From: a virus
Direction: 5' to 3' (one strand)
DNA length: 27,934 nucleotides
IMG/VR virus record: IMGVR_UViG_3300025141_000575
Coordinates: 1 to 27,934 of that record
Positions 8,321-15,931 of the stretch are shown here, piece after piece (position 1 is the stretch's first letter; every line of letters starts with the position of its first letter). The translations under genes and the position numbers were made by a program. Under the pieces are notes generated by a model. It saw only the letters and a program-made list of their open reading frames with translations, did no database searches and was not told the origin of the DNA.

Positions 8321-8749
8321 TTAAAAACTAAAAGCAAATACTTTGTCTTTTTCTTCTGGCCCTTCATACACAAAGACCGACAATCCTTCTGCTTTAGCTC
8401 TTTTAATCATATCACCAGTACCAGGAGTATCACCATCAACTTGAATTGCAATCAAAGCATCAGCATACTCAGCCATTTTTTGGTTTCGATAAAATCCGGC
8501 ATTTGCGTTGTATTTTTTATCCCACTTGTTGATTTTAATTACTGCTCCTGGCTGAGTAAGATTATTCCAGTTAGCAGCAAACGGTTTAATTGGCACACCA
8601 TTCTCTGTGGCCCACTGTTCACCAAGTTCGTCTGCCCCTCTGGCTTTTCCAGATACTATTTCCGTAATCTCAAACTTGGAAATATTAACAGCATCCACTA
8701 TGTGTTGGTATTCTTTTAAATTACGGTCGCCAGCTATTATTGTCTTAAT
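8321..8749 (-). CDS. SLOG/DUF2493 (YspA-like) nucleotide-binding protein with an ATT start codon
   Basis: A 142-residue protein when read from ATT at 8749. The N-terminus is then (M)KTIIAGDRNLKEYQHIV, the canonical first strand and G-x-R loop of DUF2493 proteins, followed by VSGKARGADELGEQWA (the GxARGAD motif) and a Rossmann-like remainder (ALIAIQVDGDTPGTGDMIKRA). The GTG at 8698 would delete the first strand and loop, so ATT is preferred; AAAGGA is well placed before it. SLOG proteins bind nucleotides or related ligands and are common in phages, where their role is open. It lies 11 bases upstream of the FmdB-type gene, which also starts with ATT. Confidence 0.85.
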   Translation of the reverse strand: MKTIIAGDRNLKEYQHIVDAVNISKFEITEIVSGKARGADELGEQWATENGVPIKPFAANWNNLTQPGAVIKINKWDKKYNANAGFYRNQKMAEYADALIAIQVDGDTPGTGDMIKRAKAEGLSVFVYEGPEEKDKVFAFSF

Positions 8750-8766
8750 GTTATTTTTCCTTTAAG

Positions 8767-9015
8767 TTATTTTTGAAAATCACTTCGTAAATTTTTGGTG
8801 TCTTTTAACATGCTGTCCATGTCCACTTCGTATGCTCCAAGGCTTTTGGATTTTGCCCATTTGTCATCAGTTTCTGTAACTTTCTCGAACACTACGTCTT
8901 CGTGGTCTCTGCCGTGTTTCCACGCTGAGTATAAATCTCGGTCTTTACCCTCTGACATATTGGGTTTACGACCAAAATGATTTTCCATAAATAATACAAA
9001 TCCTGCTTCAATCAT
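8767..9015 (-). CDS. Hypothetical small protein behind a terminator
   Basis: An 82-residue protein with ATG at 9015 after GGAG. It is charged and soluble, and the segment DLYSAWKHGRDHEDVVFEK suggests a helical fold. I do not recognise it. A strong terminator hairpin ends only about 20 bases before the start codon, and no promoter fits between them. Expression must therefore come from terminator read-through, from antitermination or from RNA processing. Confidence 0.65.
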   Translation of the reverse strand: MIEAGFVLFMENHFGRKPNMSEGKDRDLYSAWKHGRDHEDVVFEKVTETDDKWAKSKSLGAYEVDMDSMLKDTKNLRSDFQK

Positions 9016-9033
9016 TTAATTTTCTCCATTTAA

Positions 9034-9070
9034 TAAAAAAAGACTCCCTCAAACACATGAAGGAATCTTT
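9034..9070 (-). terminator. Rho-independent terminator after PhoH
   Basis: On the minus strand AAAGATTCCTTCA pairs with TGAGGGAGTCTTT, giving a 13-base-pair stem with two G-U pairs and a 6-base loop, followed directly by a run of T. It lies 90 bases past the PhoH stop and ends the HNH-PhoH unit. Confidence 0.85.
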
Positions 9071-9159
9071 AAAATAAGTACGTTATTTCCTTCGTCTATC
9101 CCTTGTATACGCCATTTTTCTTTTTATTCTCAGAAAAATTCCAACTTTTTGCAAAGTTT

Positions 9160-9855
9160 TTATTCATCTAACGCTTGAGCTAAAACCCCAATAAATGGGT
9201 CTCTGACAATATCAGAGTTTTGTAACTTAACATGAGATACGCCATTAATGTTTTCCAATTTAGTAATCACATCATAAAGACCAATTTCGTCGTGGAATAG
9301 CTTGTCGTTTCTATCCCATAAGTCGTTTTGTTTAAGGTCTCCGTTTATAACAAAGGTTGAGTTTTGACCCATACGAGTCACGAACATTTTAAGCTGTTCA
9401 TATTCCGCGTTTTGACCTTCGTCCAGAATAACAAAAGAGTCATGATAGTTCATTCCTCTCATATATTCTAGTGGCTCAAAAATAATAGAACCAGCATAAC
9501 AATGAGAATTGTATTTGGTTATACCTAGATACTTCTTAAGTTCGGCTATTACTGGTCTAGTATAAGCACTGAATTTTTCTTCTAGTTTTCCAGGTATAAA
9601 ACCCAAACCCCTTTTAGAAGTTTCAACAGTTGGTCTAGAAATAACGATACGCTTAATTTGATTGGCTTTTAATCTTTCGCAAGCGACTCCAATAGCACAG
9701 CTAGTTTTACCTGTGCCTGGAGGACCAGTGCATATTACCAATCTGTTTTCTGCGATAGCTCTAACGTATTCTGTTTGACCACTTGTTTTTGCTTTAAAAT
9801 CTTGGTCTTTTCTTTGTTGTGTAACTTGATTCTTACGCTTTCTTTTTCTTGCCAT
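9160..9855 (-). CDS. phoH: PhoH-like ATPase
   Basis: A 231-residue P-loop ATPase of the PhoH family, common in marine and other phages. After a basic N-terminus (MARKRKRK) come Walker A GPPGTGKT (44-51), the conserved SRPTVE segment, Walker B FVILDEGQN and the downstream INGDLKQND motif. PhoH proteins are helicase-related and are thought to act on RNA or in phosphate-stress physiology; the exact role is unsettled. It overlaps the upstream HNH gene by 23 bases and shares its promoter at about 10480. A terminator lies at 9034-9070. Confidence 0.92.
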   Translation of the reverse strand: MARKRKRKNQVTQQRKDQDFKAKTSGQTEYVRAIAENRLVICTGPPGTGKTSCAIGVACERLKANQIKRIVISRPTVETSKRGLGFIPGKLEEKFSAYTRPVIAELKKYLGITKYNSHCYAGSIIFEPLEYMRGMNYHDSFVILDEGQNAEYEQLKMFVTRMGQNSTFVINGDLKQNDLWDRNDKLFHDEIGLYDVITKLENINGVSHVKLQNSDIVRDPFIGVLAQALDE

Positions 9856-10408
9856 CTATATGTTTTTTACCTTCAATTGTAATGTAGTCTAGCCATTCTT
9901 GTGGAATCTTAGTATGAATGAACTTTAAAACAAAAGCTTTACTCTGAAGTATATTCTTAGGCTCACTTAAAAGCATCATATTTGCTTCTTTCGGAGTCCT
10001 ATCTCCCTTTTTTCTATTGCAGGTTTCACAACTAGCAACAGCATTAGTCATCTTATTTGGACTTCCTCCACTTCCAAGCTTTTTCCACTTAGACCTAGGA
10101 ATAACGTGGTCGATAGTTAATTCTCTACTAGGAAACATTTCTCCGCAGTATTGACACGTATATCCATCACGAGCAGCAATGTTTCTTTTGCCGTAAGGTG
10201 CTGGTTTATTATGAGCATTAATATACTTCTTTAAAACCAACACACAAGGAACATCGTATTCTTGACCTTTACCATCCCTAATGGTCCAATCATATTTTTC
10301 CGCCATGTACACATTCCCCTTAAGTAATTTGACCATAGCTCTTTGCCATCCCCAGATATCAAAAGGTTGCCAATTCGAGTTTAATACTAGTACTGAATGA
10401 TTTTTCAT
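9833..10408 (-). CDS. HNH endonuclease
   Basis: A 191-residue protein. The HNH core reads YTCQYCGE ... LTIDHVIPRS ... NAVASCETCNRKKGD: a treble-clef of four cysteines with the catalytic DH and the central asparagine. The N-terminus from ATG at 10408 (MKNHSVLVLNSNWQPFDIW) is the usual start of this HNH subfamily. The frame stays open to a TTG at 10495, but that stretch is a promoter and reads as unnatural protein. The ribosome binding site is weak (AAGAAAG). These enzymes nick or cut DNA; in phages they act in homing, packaging or recombination, and which applies here cannot be told. Confidence 0.85.
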   Translation of the reverse strand: MKNHSVLVLNSNWQPFDIWGWQRAMVKLLKGNVYMAEKYDWTIRDGKGQEYDVPCVLVLKKYINAHNKPAPYGKRNIAARDGYTCQYCGEMFPSRELTIDHVIPRSKWKKLGSGGSPNKMTNAVASCETCNRKKGDRTPKEANMMLLSEPKNILQSKAFVLKFIHTKIPQEWLDYITIEGKKHIDGKKKKA

Positions 10409-10467
10409 GATAATACTTTCTTGTTTTAATACAATTTCCCAAGCGGGAAAACAACGTCTTCTAGGAA

Positions 10468-10495
10468 AATATACCTCTTTACTGGCTTTTGTCAA
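10468..10495 (-). promoter_or_regulatory. Sigma70-type promoter of the HNH-PhoH unit
   Basis: TTGACA (10495-10490), a 16-base spacer and TATATT (10473-10468) on the minus strand, in the gap after the MazG-like gene. Transcription would begin near 10461. The leader contains a small TTTCCC-GCTT-GGGAAA hairpin (10435-10450) before the HNH ATG at 10408. Confidence 0.65.
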
Positions 10496-10511
10496 ACAAA
10501 AAAATCAAATT

Positions 10512-11069
10512 TTAACGATTATCGCCGTCGCCTTTGAGTACTCCTCTGTCTCTGCGGTCAAATAGTTTAACCAGATTGGCATGAGCAGCATCAGCCAAAC
10601 TAATGTCTAAATCCTTAGCAAGAGCAGCTAAATACCAGAAACAATCACCAATTTCTTTTTTAAGTGCTTCTCGTCTTTCTTCTGATAATTCGCCATTATC
10701 ATCCCGAAATAGTTTTTTAACTTTCTCAGCAACTTCTCCAGATTCACCACACAATCCCAAAGCGGGGTAAGTAATGCGTTGTTCTTCTGGATAAATTGCA
10801 GTTTCAGAAGCTAAATGTTGGTATAAATCAAATCCGCCAAATTTCGATACGTCTGGTACTATTGCCACAAGTCCTAACTCCTTTGTAATTCCAATTGGAA
10901 AATTTACATATTTAAAATATGGTCCTCTTCTACCTAGTTCGTTGATTTCTTCTCTTCCTAAATCCTTACTAACTTCTATGCTGTGTATATGATGTTGTCT
11001 AGTTAAATCTATTGGTGGAGCTAAATACACATCATCGAAGTTGTAAGTTTCGCTACAAGCAATATCCAT
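10512..11069 (-). CDS. MazG-like nucleotide pyrophosphohydrolase with an N-terminal extension
   Basis: A 185-residue protein. The C-terminal 95 residues carry the MazG/all-alpha NTP pyrophosphatase signature GLCGESGEVAEKVKK, the paired acidic motif KKEIGDCFWYLAALA, and the closing helix ANLVKLFDRRDRG. Such enzymes hydrolyse (d)NTPs to monophosphates; phage versions are thought to change nucleotide pools or lower host alarmone. The first 90 residues (about SETYNFDDVYLAPPI to LASETAIYPEEQ) are extra compared with minimal MazG proteins and I do not recognise them. The ATG at 11069 is chosen because AAGGAA is well placed before it; the longer frame from 11090 overlaps the reductase. It lies directly downstream of the ribonucleotide reductase, fitting a nucleotide-pool operon. 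Confidence 0.85.
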   Translation of the reverse strand: MDIACSETYNFDDVYLAPPIDLTRQHHIHSIEVSKDLGREEINELGRRGPYFKYVNFPIGITKELGLVAIVPDVSKFGGFDLYQHLASETAIYPEEQRITYPALGLCGESGEVAEKVKKLFRDDNGELSEERREALKKEIGDCFWYLAALAKDLDISLADAAHANLVKLFDRRDRGVLKGDGDNR

Positions 11070-11080
11070 AATATTTTCCT

Positions 11081-14000
11081 TTAACCACATTTAGCATAAG
11101 GGCATGATTTACACGATTGGCAACCACTTTCCCTAATAAGTTTATCACCACATTCTGGGCATTTATCTCCAGTTTCTGTCCCGTCTGGAATATACTTTTT
11201 GAGTACGCGAGCAAGACACTTAGCAAAAGTATGCATTTCTGTTTGTCTTTCACCAACCTTTTCTAGTTGTGTTACAATAAAGTTCATATCTGAACCACTA
11301 CGTAAAAGACTAGACGTAAGTCTGGAAATACATTCTTCCATTTCTTCCATACATGCCGTAATTGGAGATAGTTCATTTTCGTCATCAAACACCGCTTTGT
11401 AAAAATCTTTACGTTTCCTAGTAATTTTGCCAGTCTTAACTTTTTTGTGAATAATACCATTCTTACCAGCGAATACTTCGTATGGTTTGTTTTTGTACAA
11501 TCCAACTAACACAAAATATTCTTGTCCGCGAACTGTAGTGTGGTAAACATCACAATCTAGTTCTTTTGGCCTATTGGGTGGTAACTTTACTTCTGTGTCA
11601 GCAACTAAAACACCGTCTCTACAACCATCGCGATATACAGTAAAGCCTTTACATCCACTTTTAGCAGCAGCCAAGTAAATTTCCGCAACTAGTTCTTTTG
11701 TGGAATCGCTAGGAATATTACATGTTTTACTAATAGAGTGAGTAATCCACTTTTGAGCAACAGACTGTAATTCTACACTAGCTTTCCAGTCAATGTCGTT
11801 TGAAGTAGCCTTATGATACGGAGAATCCTCAATATTGTCTTTTTGACTTAAATCCCGCCATGTCTGCAAGTGATGATGGACTACTTTGTTATGTTCCCAC
11901 TTATCGCCAGAAGCATCCACGAAATCACATTTTTCAGAATCGTTATTTATTTTTCTTCTTCGGGTATATTCTAACATAAAAGCAGGTTCAATACCAGAAG
12001 TCGTTTGGGTCATAATACTAACACTACCGGCAGGAGCGGTGGTTGTCAAGGAAATATTACGTCTGCCATACTGTTGGTGTAAAATTTTAACTTCTTCAGA
12101 CGCATCAAAAATACGATTCATGAAAATGTTATCTTGTTCAACGGTGGGATTAAACAAAGGAAAAGCACCAAGTTCTTTAGCTAGTAGACATGACGATTTC
12201 ATAGAAGATATAGCCATTCTCTTGTATATTTCTTCTGTTTTTCTAATAGATTTTTTAGAACCGTATTGAATTCCTAAAGCAGCTAAACAATCGCCAAGTC
12301 CAGTAATACCAAGTCCAGTTCTACGTCCTAGTTCGGCAGTTTCTTTATATGACTCCCACATTTCAAGTTCTAATTGTTTAATATTATCAGGTTCTGGGTC
12401 AGATTTAATCTTTTTGATTATCTTATCCATTTTTTCTAATTCTAAATCTACCATGTCATCCATTAGTCTTTGTGCTGTAATACAATGTTCATCAAATTTT
12501 TTGTAATCAAACTTAGCGGATTTAGTAAAAGGTTTATCTACATAAGAAAACAGATTTAATAACATTAGCCTACATGCATCAAATCCCATTGGTACTTCGC
12601 CGCATCTTCTTGCAGAAATACCATTAACAATAATATTCCTTCCAATATCTTCTTTAATGCAAAATACTGGTTCTTGATTTTTAAATGTTATTTTTTTAAT
12701 TTTATCTGTGTAATTTAATTTGATTCTATAATTATGATTTTTATTAAATTTAGACTCTTTGTTTTTGTCTCCAAAAAACCCTATTTCTGACATATATTTA
12801 ACTATACTACCACATATACTAATTAATTCATAATTTGTTTTTGTTTTATATGATTTATATCCGCCTTTGCCGTCCGGCATCATACGGTTTTGTTCGTCTC
12901 TTCTTTTGTATAAACCCATTAAAATACCATTAGCATGAAAAATCATTTGTATTTTATGTAGCATTTTTTTATTACTTTGATTTAATCTTACCGAATATCC
13001 AGAACTTACACTTCCTCCAATAGTTCCATCTGTATACATCATACCAGACAAATAATATTTGCCTATATTACCTACACAATTATTTAATATAAAATCAGGA
13101 ACCATATGTTTTGTTTGTTTATTAAAACCATATTCTGAAAGTACATTAAACAACCAAGAAGATGAAATTCTTATTTTTCTTTCTTTTTGTACATCATAAA
13201 TTCTAGATATTTTTAATTTTCTGTTAGACAATCCATATCTGTCTCCTAATTTATTGTGAAGTTTTTTAATAAGCTTTACAACTATGTCTGTCATACGATA
13301 TCTATCATCTTCCCAAAAATCAAGATGTATATTTTTTTTACTATTATCAATACATCCGTCTCCAGAAATCAAACCTATTAGAAATGACAATATTTCTTTT
13401 TCTGTTTTTGGTAATCTGTTTTTAATTGATTTTGTATTTTGATTAGGAATCGATATTAGTATATCATCATTTTTAATTAATTGACTTGCTTCAATCATAC
13501 CTGTAGTTGTTGCAATATGATGGTCTGGCGTACACGACAGTTTAAATCCTTTTTTGGTTTCTATTTCTATTGTGTCAGCTTTTTTTTGTGTTAAAAATAC
13601 ATGACTAGCATTTCTTTGAATTGTTCCGTGTTTTTGGGAGTTTATTTTCCAATTTTCAACACGTTCTTCTCCAACATTATTATAAGATATACGAGCGTCT
13701 GCTAATATCTTATTATTATTACCTTGTTTAAACAATTGTCCAAAAGATACATATCCTTTATTTGTTAGTAAATATTCGCTTGCTGGAAAACACGGATTTG
13801 GGATTAGGTCTAAAAACCTTTCATCTACCTTACCATAACAGTGTGAAGTGCTATATTTTTGTATGTTGTCAATAAACAATAGTCCTGGTTCGGCAGATTC
13901 CCAAGCAGCATTAATGATTTGATTCCATATTTTTTTAGCGTTAACCATTTGAGAAACTAACGGAGTCTCAGAATCAATTGGCCATTTTTGTTCGTATTCT

Positions 14001-14677
14001 TCGTCTTGTTCCACCGCTTGTATAAAATTATTAGGTAATAGCACAGATAGATTAGCACCTGTAACTTTTGTCTTATCTTTTTTGATATTGATAAAAGTTT
14101 CTATCTCTGGATGGTATGCAGACAATCCTAAAAGAAGTGCTCCTCTTCTGCCTGATTGTGCGACTTCGCGAATACTGTTAGAGAATCGCTCCATAAATAC
14201 AGAAATACCATCTGTAGTAATAGCTGCATTTTTTGTTGGCAAACCTTTTGGTCTAATATTGTTTATATGAGCACCAACACCGCATCGCCTTTTACTTAAC
14301 TGTACTAACATTTGGTCAGCATATAAAATACCGCCATATGAATCTACAGGATGATTGCCTAAAGTAAAACAATTACCTAATGATTGATAGTTATAGTTAT
14401 TGCCAATCCCACTCATTGGACTACCTTGAGGAACAATATATTTAAAATTATCAAACAAGTCAAATATTTCTTCTTTGGTTAATGGTGTTTTGAATTTCTT
14501 TTTTTCTATTCGAGCAAATTCTTTAGCCAATCTTTTATGCATACTTGTAGGTGTTTTTTCAAGAATTTCACCTATCTCATTTTTTAACGAATATTTATCT
14601 ACAAAAACCTTAGCTGCTAACTCATTACCACCAAAATATTCTTTACTTGTCTCATACGCCTCTTCATAAGTGTGCAT
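11081..14677 (-). CDS. nrdJ: Adenosylcobalamin-dependent (class II) ribonucleotide reductase, intein-interrupted
   Basis: A 1198-residue precursor: 295 residues of N-extein, a 396-residue intein and 507 residues of C-extein. The exteins form a class II reductase, which makes deoxynucleotides using coenzyme B12. Visible features are the N-terminal GNCFTLGNH cysteine, the SKRRCGVGAHI segment, NLSVLLPNNF, the active-site N-P-C-G-E (interrupted by the intein exactly before the catalytic cysteine), TTTAPAGSVSI, and the C-terminal cysteine-rich tail CPECGDKL ... CQSCKSCPYAKCG typical of NrdJ. The start ATG at 14677 follows GAGG. A dedicated promoter, a roughly 230-base structured leader and a terminator precede it. 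If the intein does not splice, the enzyme is inactive. Confidence 0.93.
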   Translation of the reverse strand: MHTYEEAYETSKEYFGGNELAAKVFVDKYSLKNEIGEILEKTPTSMHKRLAKEFARIEKKKFKTPLTKEEIFDLFDNFKYIVPQGSPMSGIGNNYNYQSLGNCFTLGNHPVDSYGGILYADQMLVQLSKRRCGVGAHINNIRPKGLPTKNAAITTDGISVFMERFSNSIREVAQSGRRGALLLGLSAYHPEIETFINIKKDKTKVTGANLSVLLPNNFIQAVEQDEEYEQKWPIDSETPLVSQMVNAKKIWNQIINAAWESAEPGLLFIDNIQKYSTSHCYGKVDERFLDLIPNPCFPASEYLLTNKGYVSFGQLFKQGNNNKILADARISYNNVGEERVENWKINSQKHGTIQRNASHVFLTQKKADTIEIETKKGFKLSCTPDHHIATTTGMIEASQLIKNDDILISIPNQNTKSIKNRLPKTEKEILSFLIGLISGDGCIDNSKKNIHLDFWEDDRYRMTDIVVKLIKKLHNKLGDRYGLSNRKLKISRIYDVQKERKIRISSSWLFNVLSEYGFNKQTKHMVPDFILNNCVGNIGKYYLSGMMYTDGTIGGSVSSGYSVRLNQSNKKMLHKIQMIFHANGILMGLYKRRDEQNRMMPDGKGGYKSYKTKTNYELISICGSIVKYMSEIGFFGDKNKESKFNKNHNYRIKLNYTDKIKKITFKNQEPVFCIKEDIGRNIIVNGISARRCGEVPMGFDACRLMLLNLFSYVDKPFTKSAKFDYKKFDEHCITAQRLMDDMVDLELEKMDKIIKKIKSDPEPDNIKQLELEMWESYKETAELGRRTGLGITGLGDCLAALGIQYGSKKSIRKTEEIYKRMAISSMKSSCLLAKELGAFPLFNPTVEQDNIFMNRIFDASEEVKILHQQYGRRNISLTTTAPAGSVSIMTQTTSGIEPAFMLEYTRRRKINNDSEKCDFVDASGDKWEHNKVVHHHLQTWRDLSQKDNIEDSPYHKATSNDIDWKASVELQSVAQKWITHSISKTCNIPSDSTKELVAEIYLAAAKSGCKGFTVYRDGCRDGVLVADTEVKLPPNRPKELDCDVYHTTVRGQEYFVLVGLYKNKPYEVFAGKNGIIHKKVKTGKITRKRKDFYKAVFDDENELSPITACMEEMEECISRLTSSLLRSGSDMNFIVTQLEKVGERQTEMHTFAKCLARVLKKYIPDGTETGDKCPECGDKLIRESGCQSCKSCPYAKCG
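12605..13792 (-). mobile_element. LAGLIDADG intein in the reductase active site, ending Arg-Arg instead of His-Asn
   Basis: A 396-residue intein inserted between the proline and cysteine of N-P-C-G-E. It has Cys1 with a normal block A (CFPASEYLLTNKGYVSFGQL), block B with T-x-x-H (SCTPDHHIAT), and two LAGLIDADG homing-endonuclease motifs (FLIGLISGDGCID and YYLSGMMYTDGTI). Block F is unusual (EPVFCIKEDIGRNIIVNG, with Arg at the usual His), and the end is GISARR followed by the extein Cys+1. The codons for the last two residues are AGA AGA, where nearly all inteins have His-Asn. Asn cyclisation, the last step of splicing, should be impossible by the known route. The +1 nucleophile is also the reductase's thiyl-radical cysteine. 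By eye it is more AT-rich than its exteins. Confidence 0.9.
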
Positions 14678-14705
14678 TTATTATCCTCTAAAATGTTGGT
14701 ATTAA

Positions 14706-14741
14706 TAAGAAAAGACTCGCCTCTTTTAAAAGACGAGTCTT
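14706..14741 (-). terminator. Terminator hairpin just before the reductase gene
   Basis: On the minus strand AAGACTCGTCT pairs with AGGCGAGTCTT (about 11 base pairs), with an A/U-rich loop and a following TTTTCTTATT tract. The T tract ends about 30 bases before the reductase ATG, just ahead of its SD. It either ends the leader as a separate RNA or acts as an attenuator. Confidence 0.8.
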
Positions 14742-14939
14742 GTTGGTTTTGAGACAACACGTTTAAATCTTAGCTTCAAGTACCATAGTTATTTGCCTAT
14801 TTATAAATTGTGGGAGTCGAACCCAAGTATTCTGACAAGATAGTCAGTAAGTAATTTAATTTGCTAAGAGCGATTAAGCAATCCGAGGGTGTGTTGCCTT
14901 TATCCTTTGGGATTTACCCAAAGGTTTTTTGTCCCCGGC
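14706..14939 (-). ncRNA. Structured leader or small RNA upstream of nrdJ (tRNA-like T-arm)
   Basis: This gap of about 280 bases between the dCMP deaminase and nrdJ holds no ORF. It runs from a strong promoter to a terminator hairpin. Seen in order on the minus strand: a 5' perfect hairpin CCTTTGGG-TAAAT-CCCAAAGG (14904-14924); TTGCT...AGCAA; CTGAC-TATCTT-GTCAG; a T-arm mimic TGGG-TTCGACT-CCCA (near 14811-14825); then the terminator. No 7-base acceptor stem pairs around the T-arm, so it is not a complete tRNA. It could be a cis-regulatory leader controlling the B12-dependent reductase, or a free small RNA. Confidence 0.5.
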
Positions 14940-14945
14940 TACTAA

Positions 14946-14974
14946 TATATACACCACTTACGTTGGTTTGTCAA
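14946..14974 (-). promoter_or_regulatory. Strong sigma70-type promoter for the nrdJ leader
   Basis: TTGACA (14974-14969), exactly 17 bases, TATATA (14951-14946) on the minus strand. The -35 lies inside the last codons of the dCMP deaminase gene. It shares TTGnCAAACC and GTGTATA with the Ro60 promoter. Predicted transcript start is near 14939. Confidence 0.8.
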
Positions 14975-15527
14975 CAAAAATTTTGGAAAGTTTTTCTAAC
15001 AAGAACTGTGGGTTAATTTTATCTATGTCTATTTCTTCTATGTCTATACCAGTAAGTTCTACTATTAAGTCAAAAGTCTTTTTGTAGTCTGGATTTACAA
15101 CCGTCATATTAGCTTTATTAACATTAGTAAAAACGATTTTTGTGATACCAGCTTGTATCATATACTGCAAACAATTACAACAAGGCTCACCCGTTACGTA
15201 AACTGTTGCTCCTAAAGTACTTTTACCTTGTCTGGCTGCGTTAAGTATAGCGTTGTGTTCACTATGAATCATAAAGATGTATTTATCTTGAGTTGGGTTA
15301 CCGTAATCTTTTGGTTTGGTTGGTCGTAGGTTAGGTAGTTTGTTGTCGTCAATCCCACGAATAAAACCGTTATAACCATCGCTAATAATAGTATTGTCTG
15401 AAGCAACCAGTACAGCACCACATTGAGTTTGAGCATCATGACTACGTAAAGAACAGTGAAAAGCATGAAGAATGAACTGTGATGTCCAATCTGGTCTTTC
15501 TTTTTGTATTTTATTAATTAAAGTCAT
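14958..15527 (-). CDS. dCMP deaminase (cytidine/deoxycytidylate deaminase family)
   Basis: A 189-residue zinc enzyme converting dCMP to dUMP, feeding thymidylate synthesis. The zinc site and catalytic glutamate are visible: HSEHNAI (H88, E90) and GEPCCNC (C116, C119). An N-terminal RSHDAQTQCGAVLV segment and a G-Y-N-G loop are typical of T4-type dCMP deaminase. The start ATG at 15527 overlaps the YopX-like gene by 4 bases; the ribosome binding site is distant, so coupling to the upstream gene is likely. It stands directly upstream of the ribonucleotide reductase and MazG-like genes, completing a nucleotide-metabolism group. Confidence 0.92.
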   Translation of the reverse strand: MTLINKIQKERPDWTSQFILHAFHCSLRSHDAQTQCGAVLVASDNTIISDGYNGFIRGIDDNKLPNLRPTKPKDYGNPTQDKYIFMIHSEHNAILNAARQGKSTLGATVYVTGEPCCNCLQYMIQAGITKIVFTNVNKANMTVVNPDYKKTFDLIVELTGIDIEEIDIDKINPQFLLEKLSKIFVDKPT

Positions 15528-15931
15528 TTGATAAAAATATTTCCTATGATTTCACATCTAGAATTTCCTTGACATCCAATTTGATATGGTGTTTTGTTTC
15601 CGGCTGTAGCATATCTATTTATTCTAGGTAAAAAGTAAACCCATCTTCCTCTCTCGTCCCATCTAATTTCACAATCTTCATTATTAAGATAAGAGTTTGG
15701 TTTTTTGGCTTTGCAAATATCTCCCTCATAAATTAATTCTCCGTTAATATCTTTAACACCAGTACATTGTTGTACTACAAAATCTGGATTATGTACCACA
15801 CAATGCCATTCTTTAGTTTCTCTATCATAAACAGAAACATCTCCCTGACAATCAATCATCGGGTCTTGTTCTGTATGATTTAAAAATCTTTCCTGACTTT
15901 TAGACCAAACACGAAATTTTAATCTATCCAC
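15524..15931 (-). CDS. YopX-family phage protein
   Basis: A 135-residue protein with GTG start at 15931 (GGAG 8 bases upstream, overlapping the upstream stop). It begins RLKFRVWSKSQERF and contains QCTGVKDINGELIYEGDIC. These are the two hallmarks of YopX proteins (first named in Bacillus phage SPbeta), which are beta-rich and frequent in phages but of unknown biochemical role. It has an unusually cysteine-rich C-terminal half. Confidence 0.85.
   Translation of the reverse strand: MDRLKFRVWSKSQERFLNHTEQDPMIDCQGDVSVYDRETKEWHCVVHNPDFVVQQCTGVKDINGELIYEGDICKAKKPNSYLNNEDCEIRWDERGRWVYFLPRINRYATAGNKTPYQIGCQGNSRCEIIGNIFIK

Noticed and set aside
14800-14850. Cobalamin riboswitch B12 box (GTCAGAATACTTG)
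   Set aside because: It resembles the B12 box at about 10 of 13 positions, and the gene is B12-dependent. The other conserved core segments of the aptamer are not visible in the right order.
14904-14930. Plus-strand terminator (CCTTTGGG hairpin followed by T6)
   Set aside because: It has the right form on the plus strand, but no plus-strand gene leads into it. It is better read as the 5' hairpin of the minus-strand leader.
14706-14939. tmRNA or full tRNA in the nrdJ leader
   Set aside because: There is a T-arm (TTCGACT between GGG and CCC) and a GCAAATAAC stretch like a tag start. But no acceptor stem pairs, the tag frame stops after six codons, and the order of parts fits neither normal nor permuted tmRNA.
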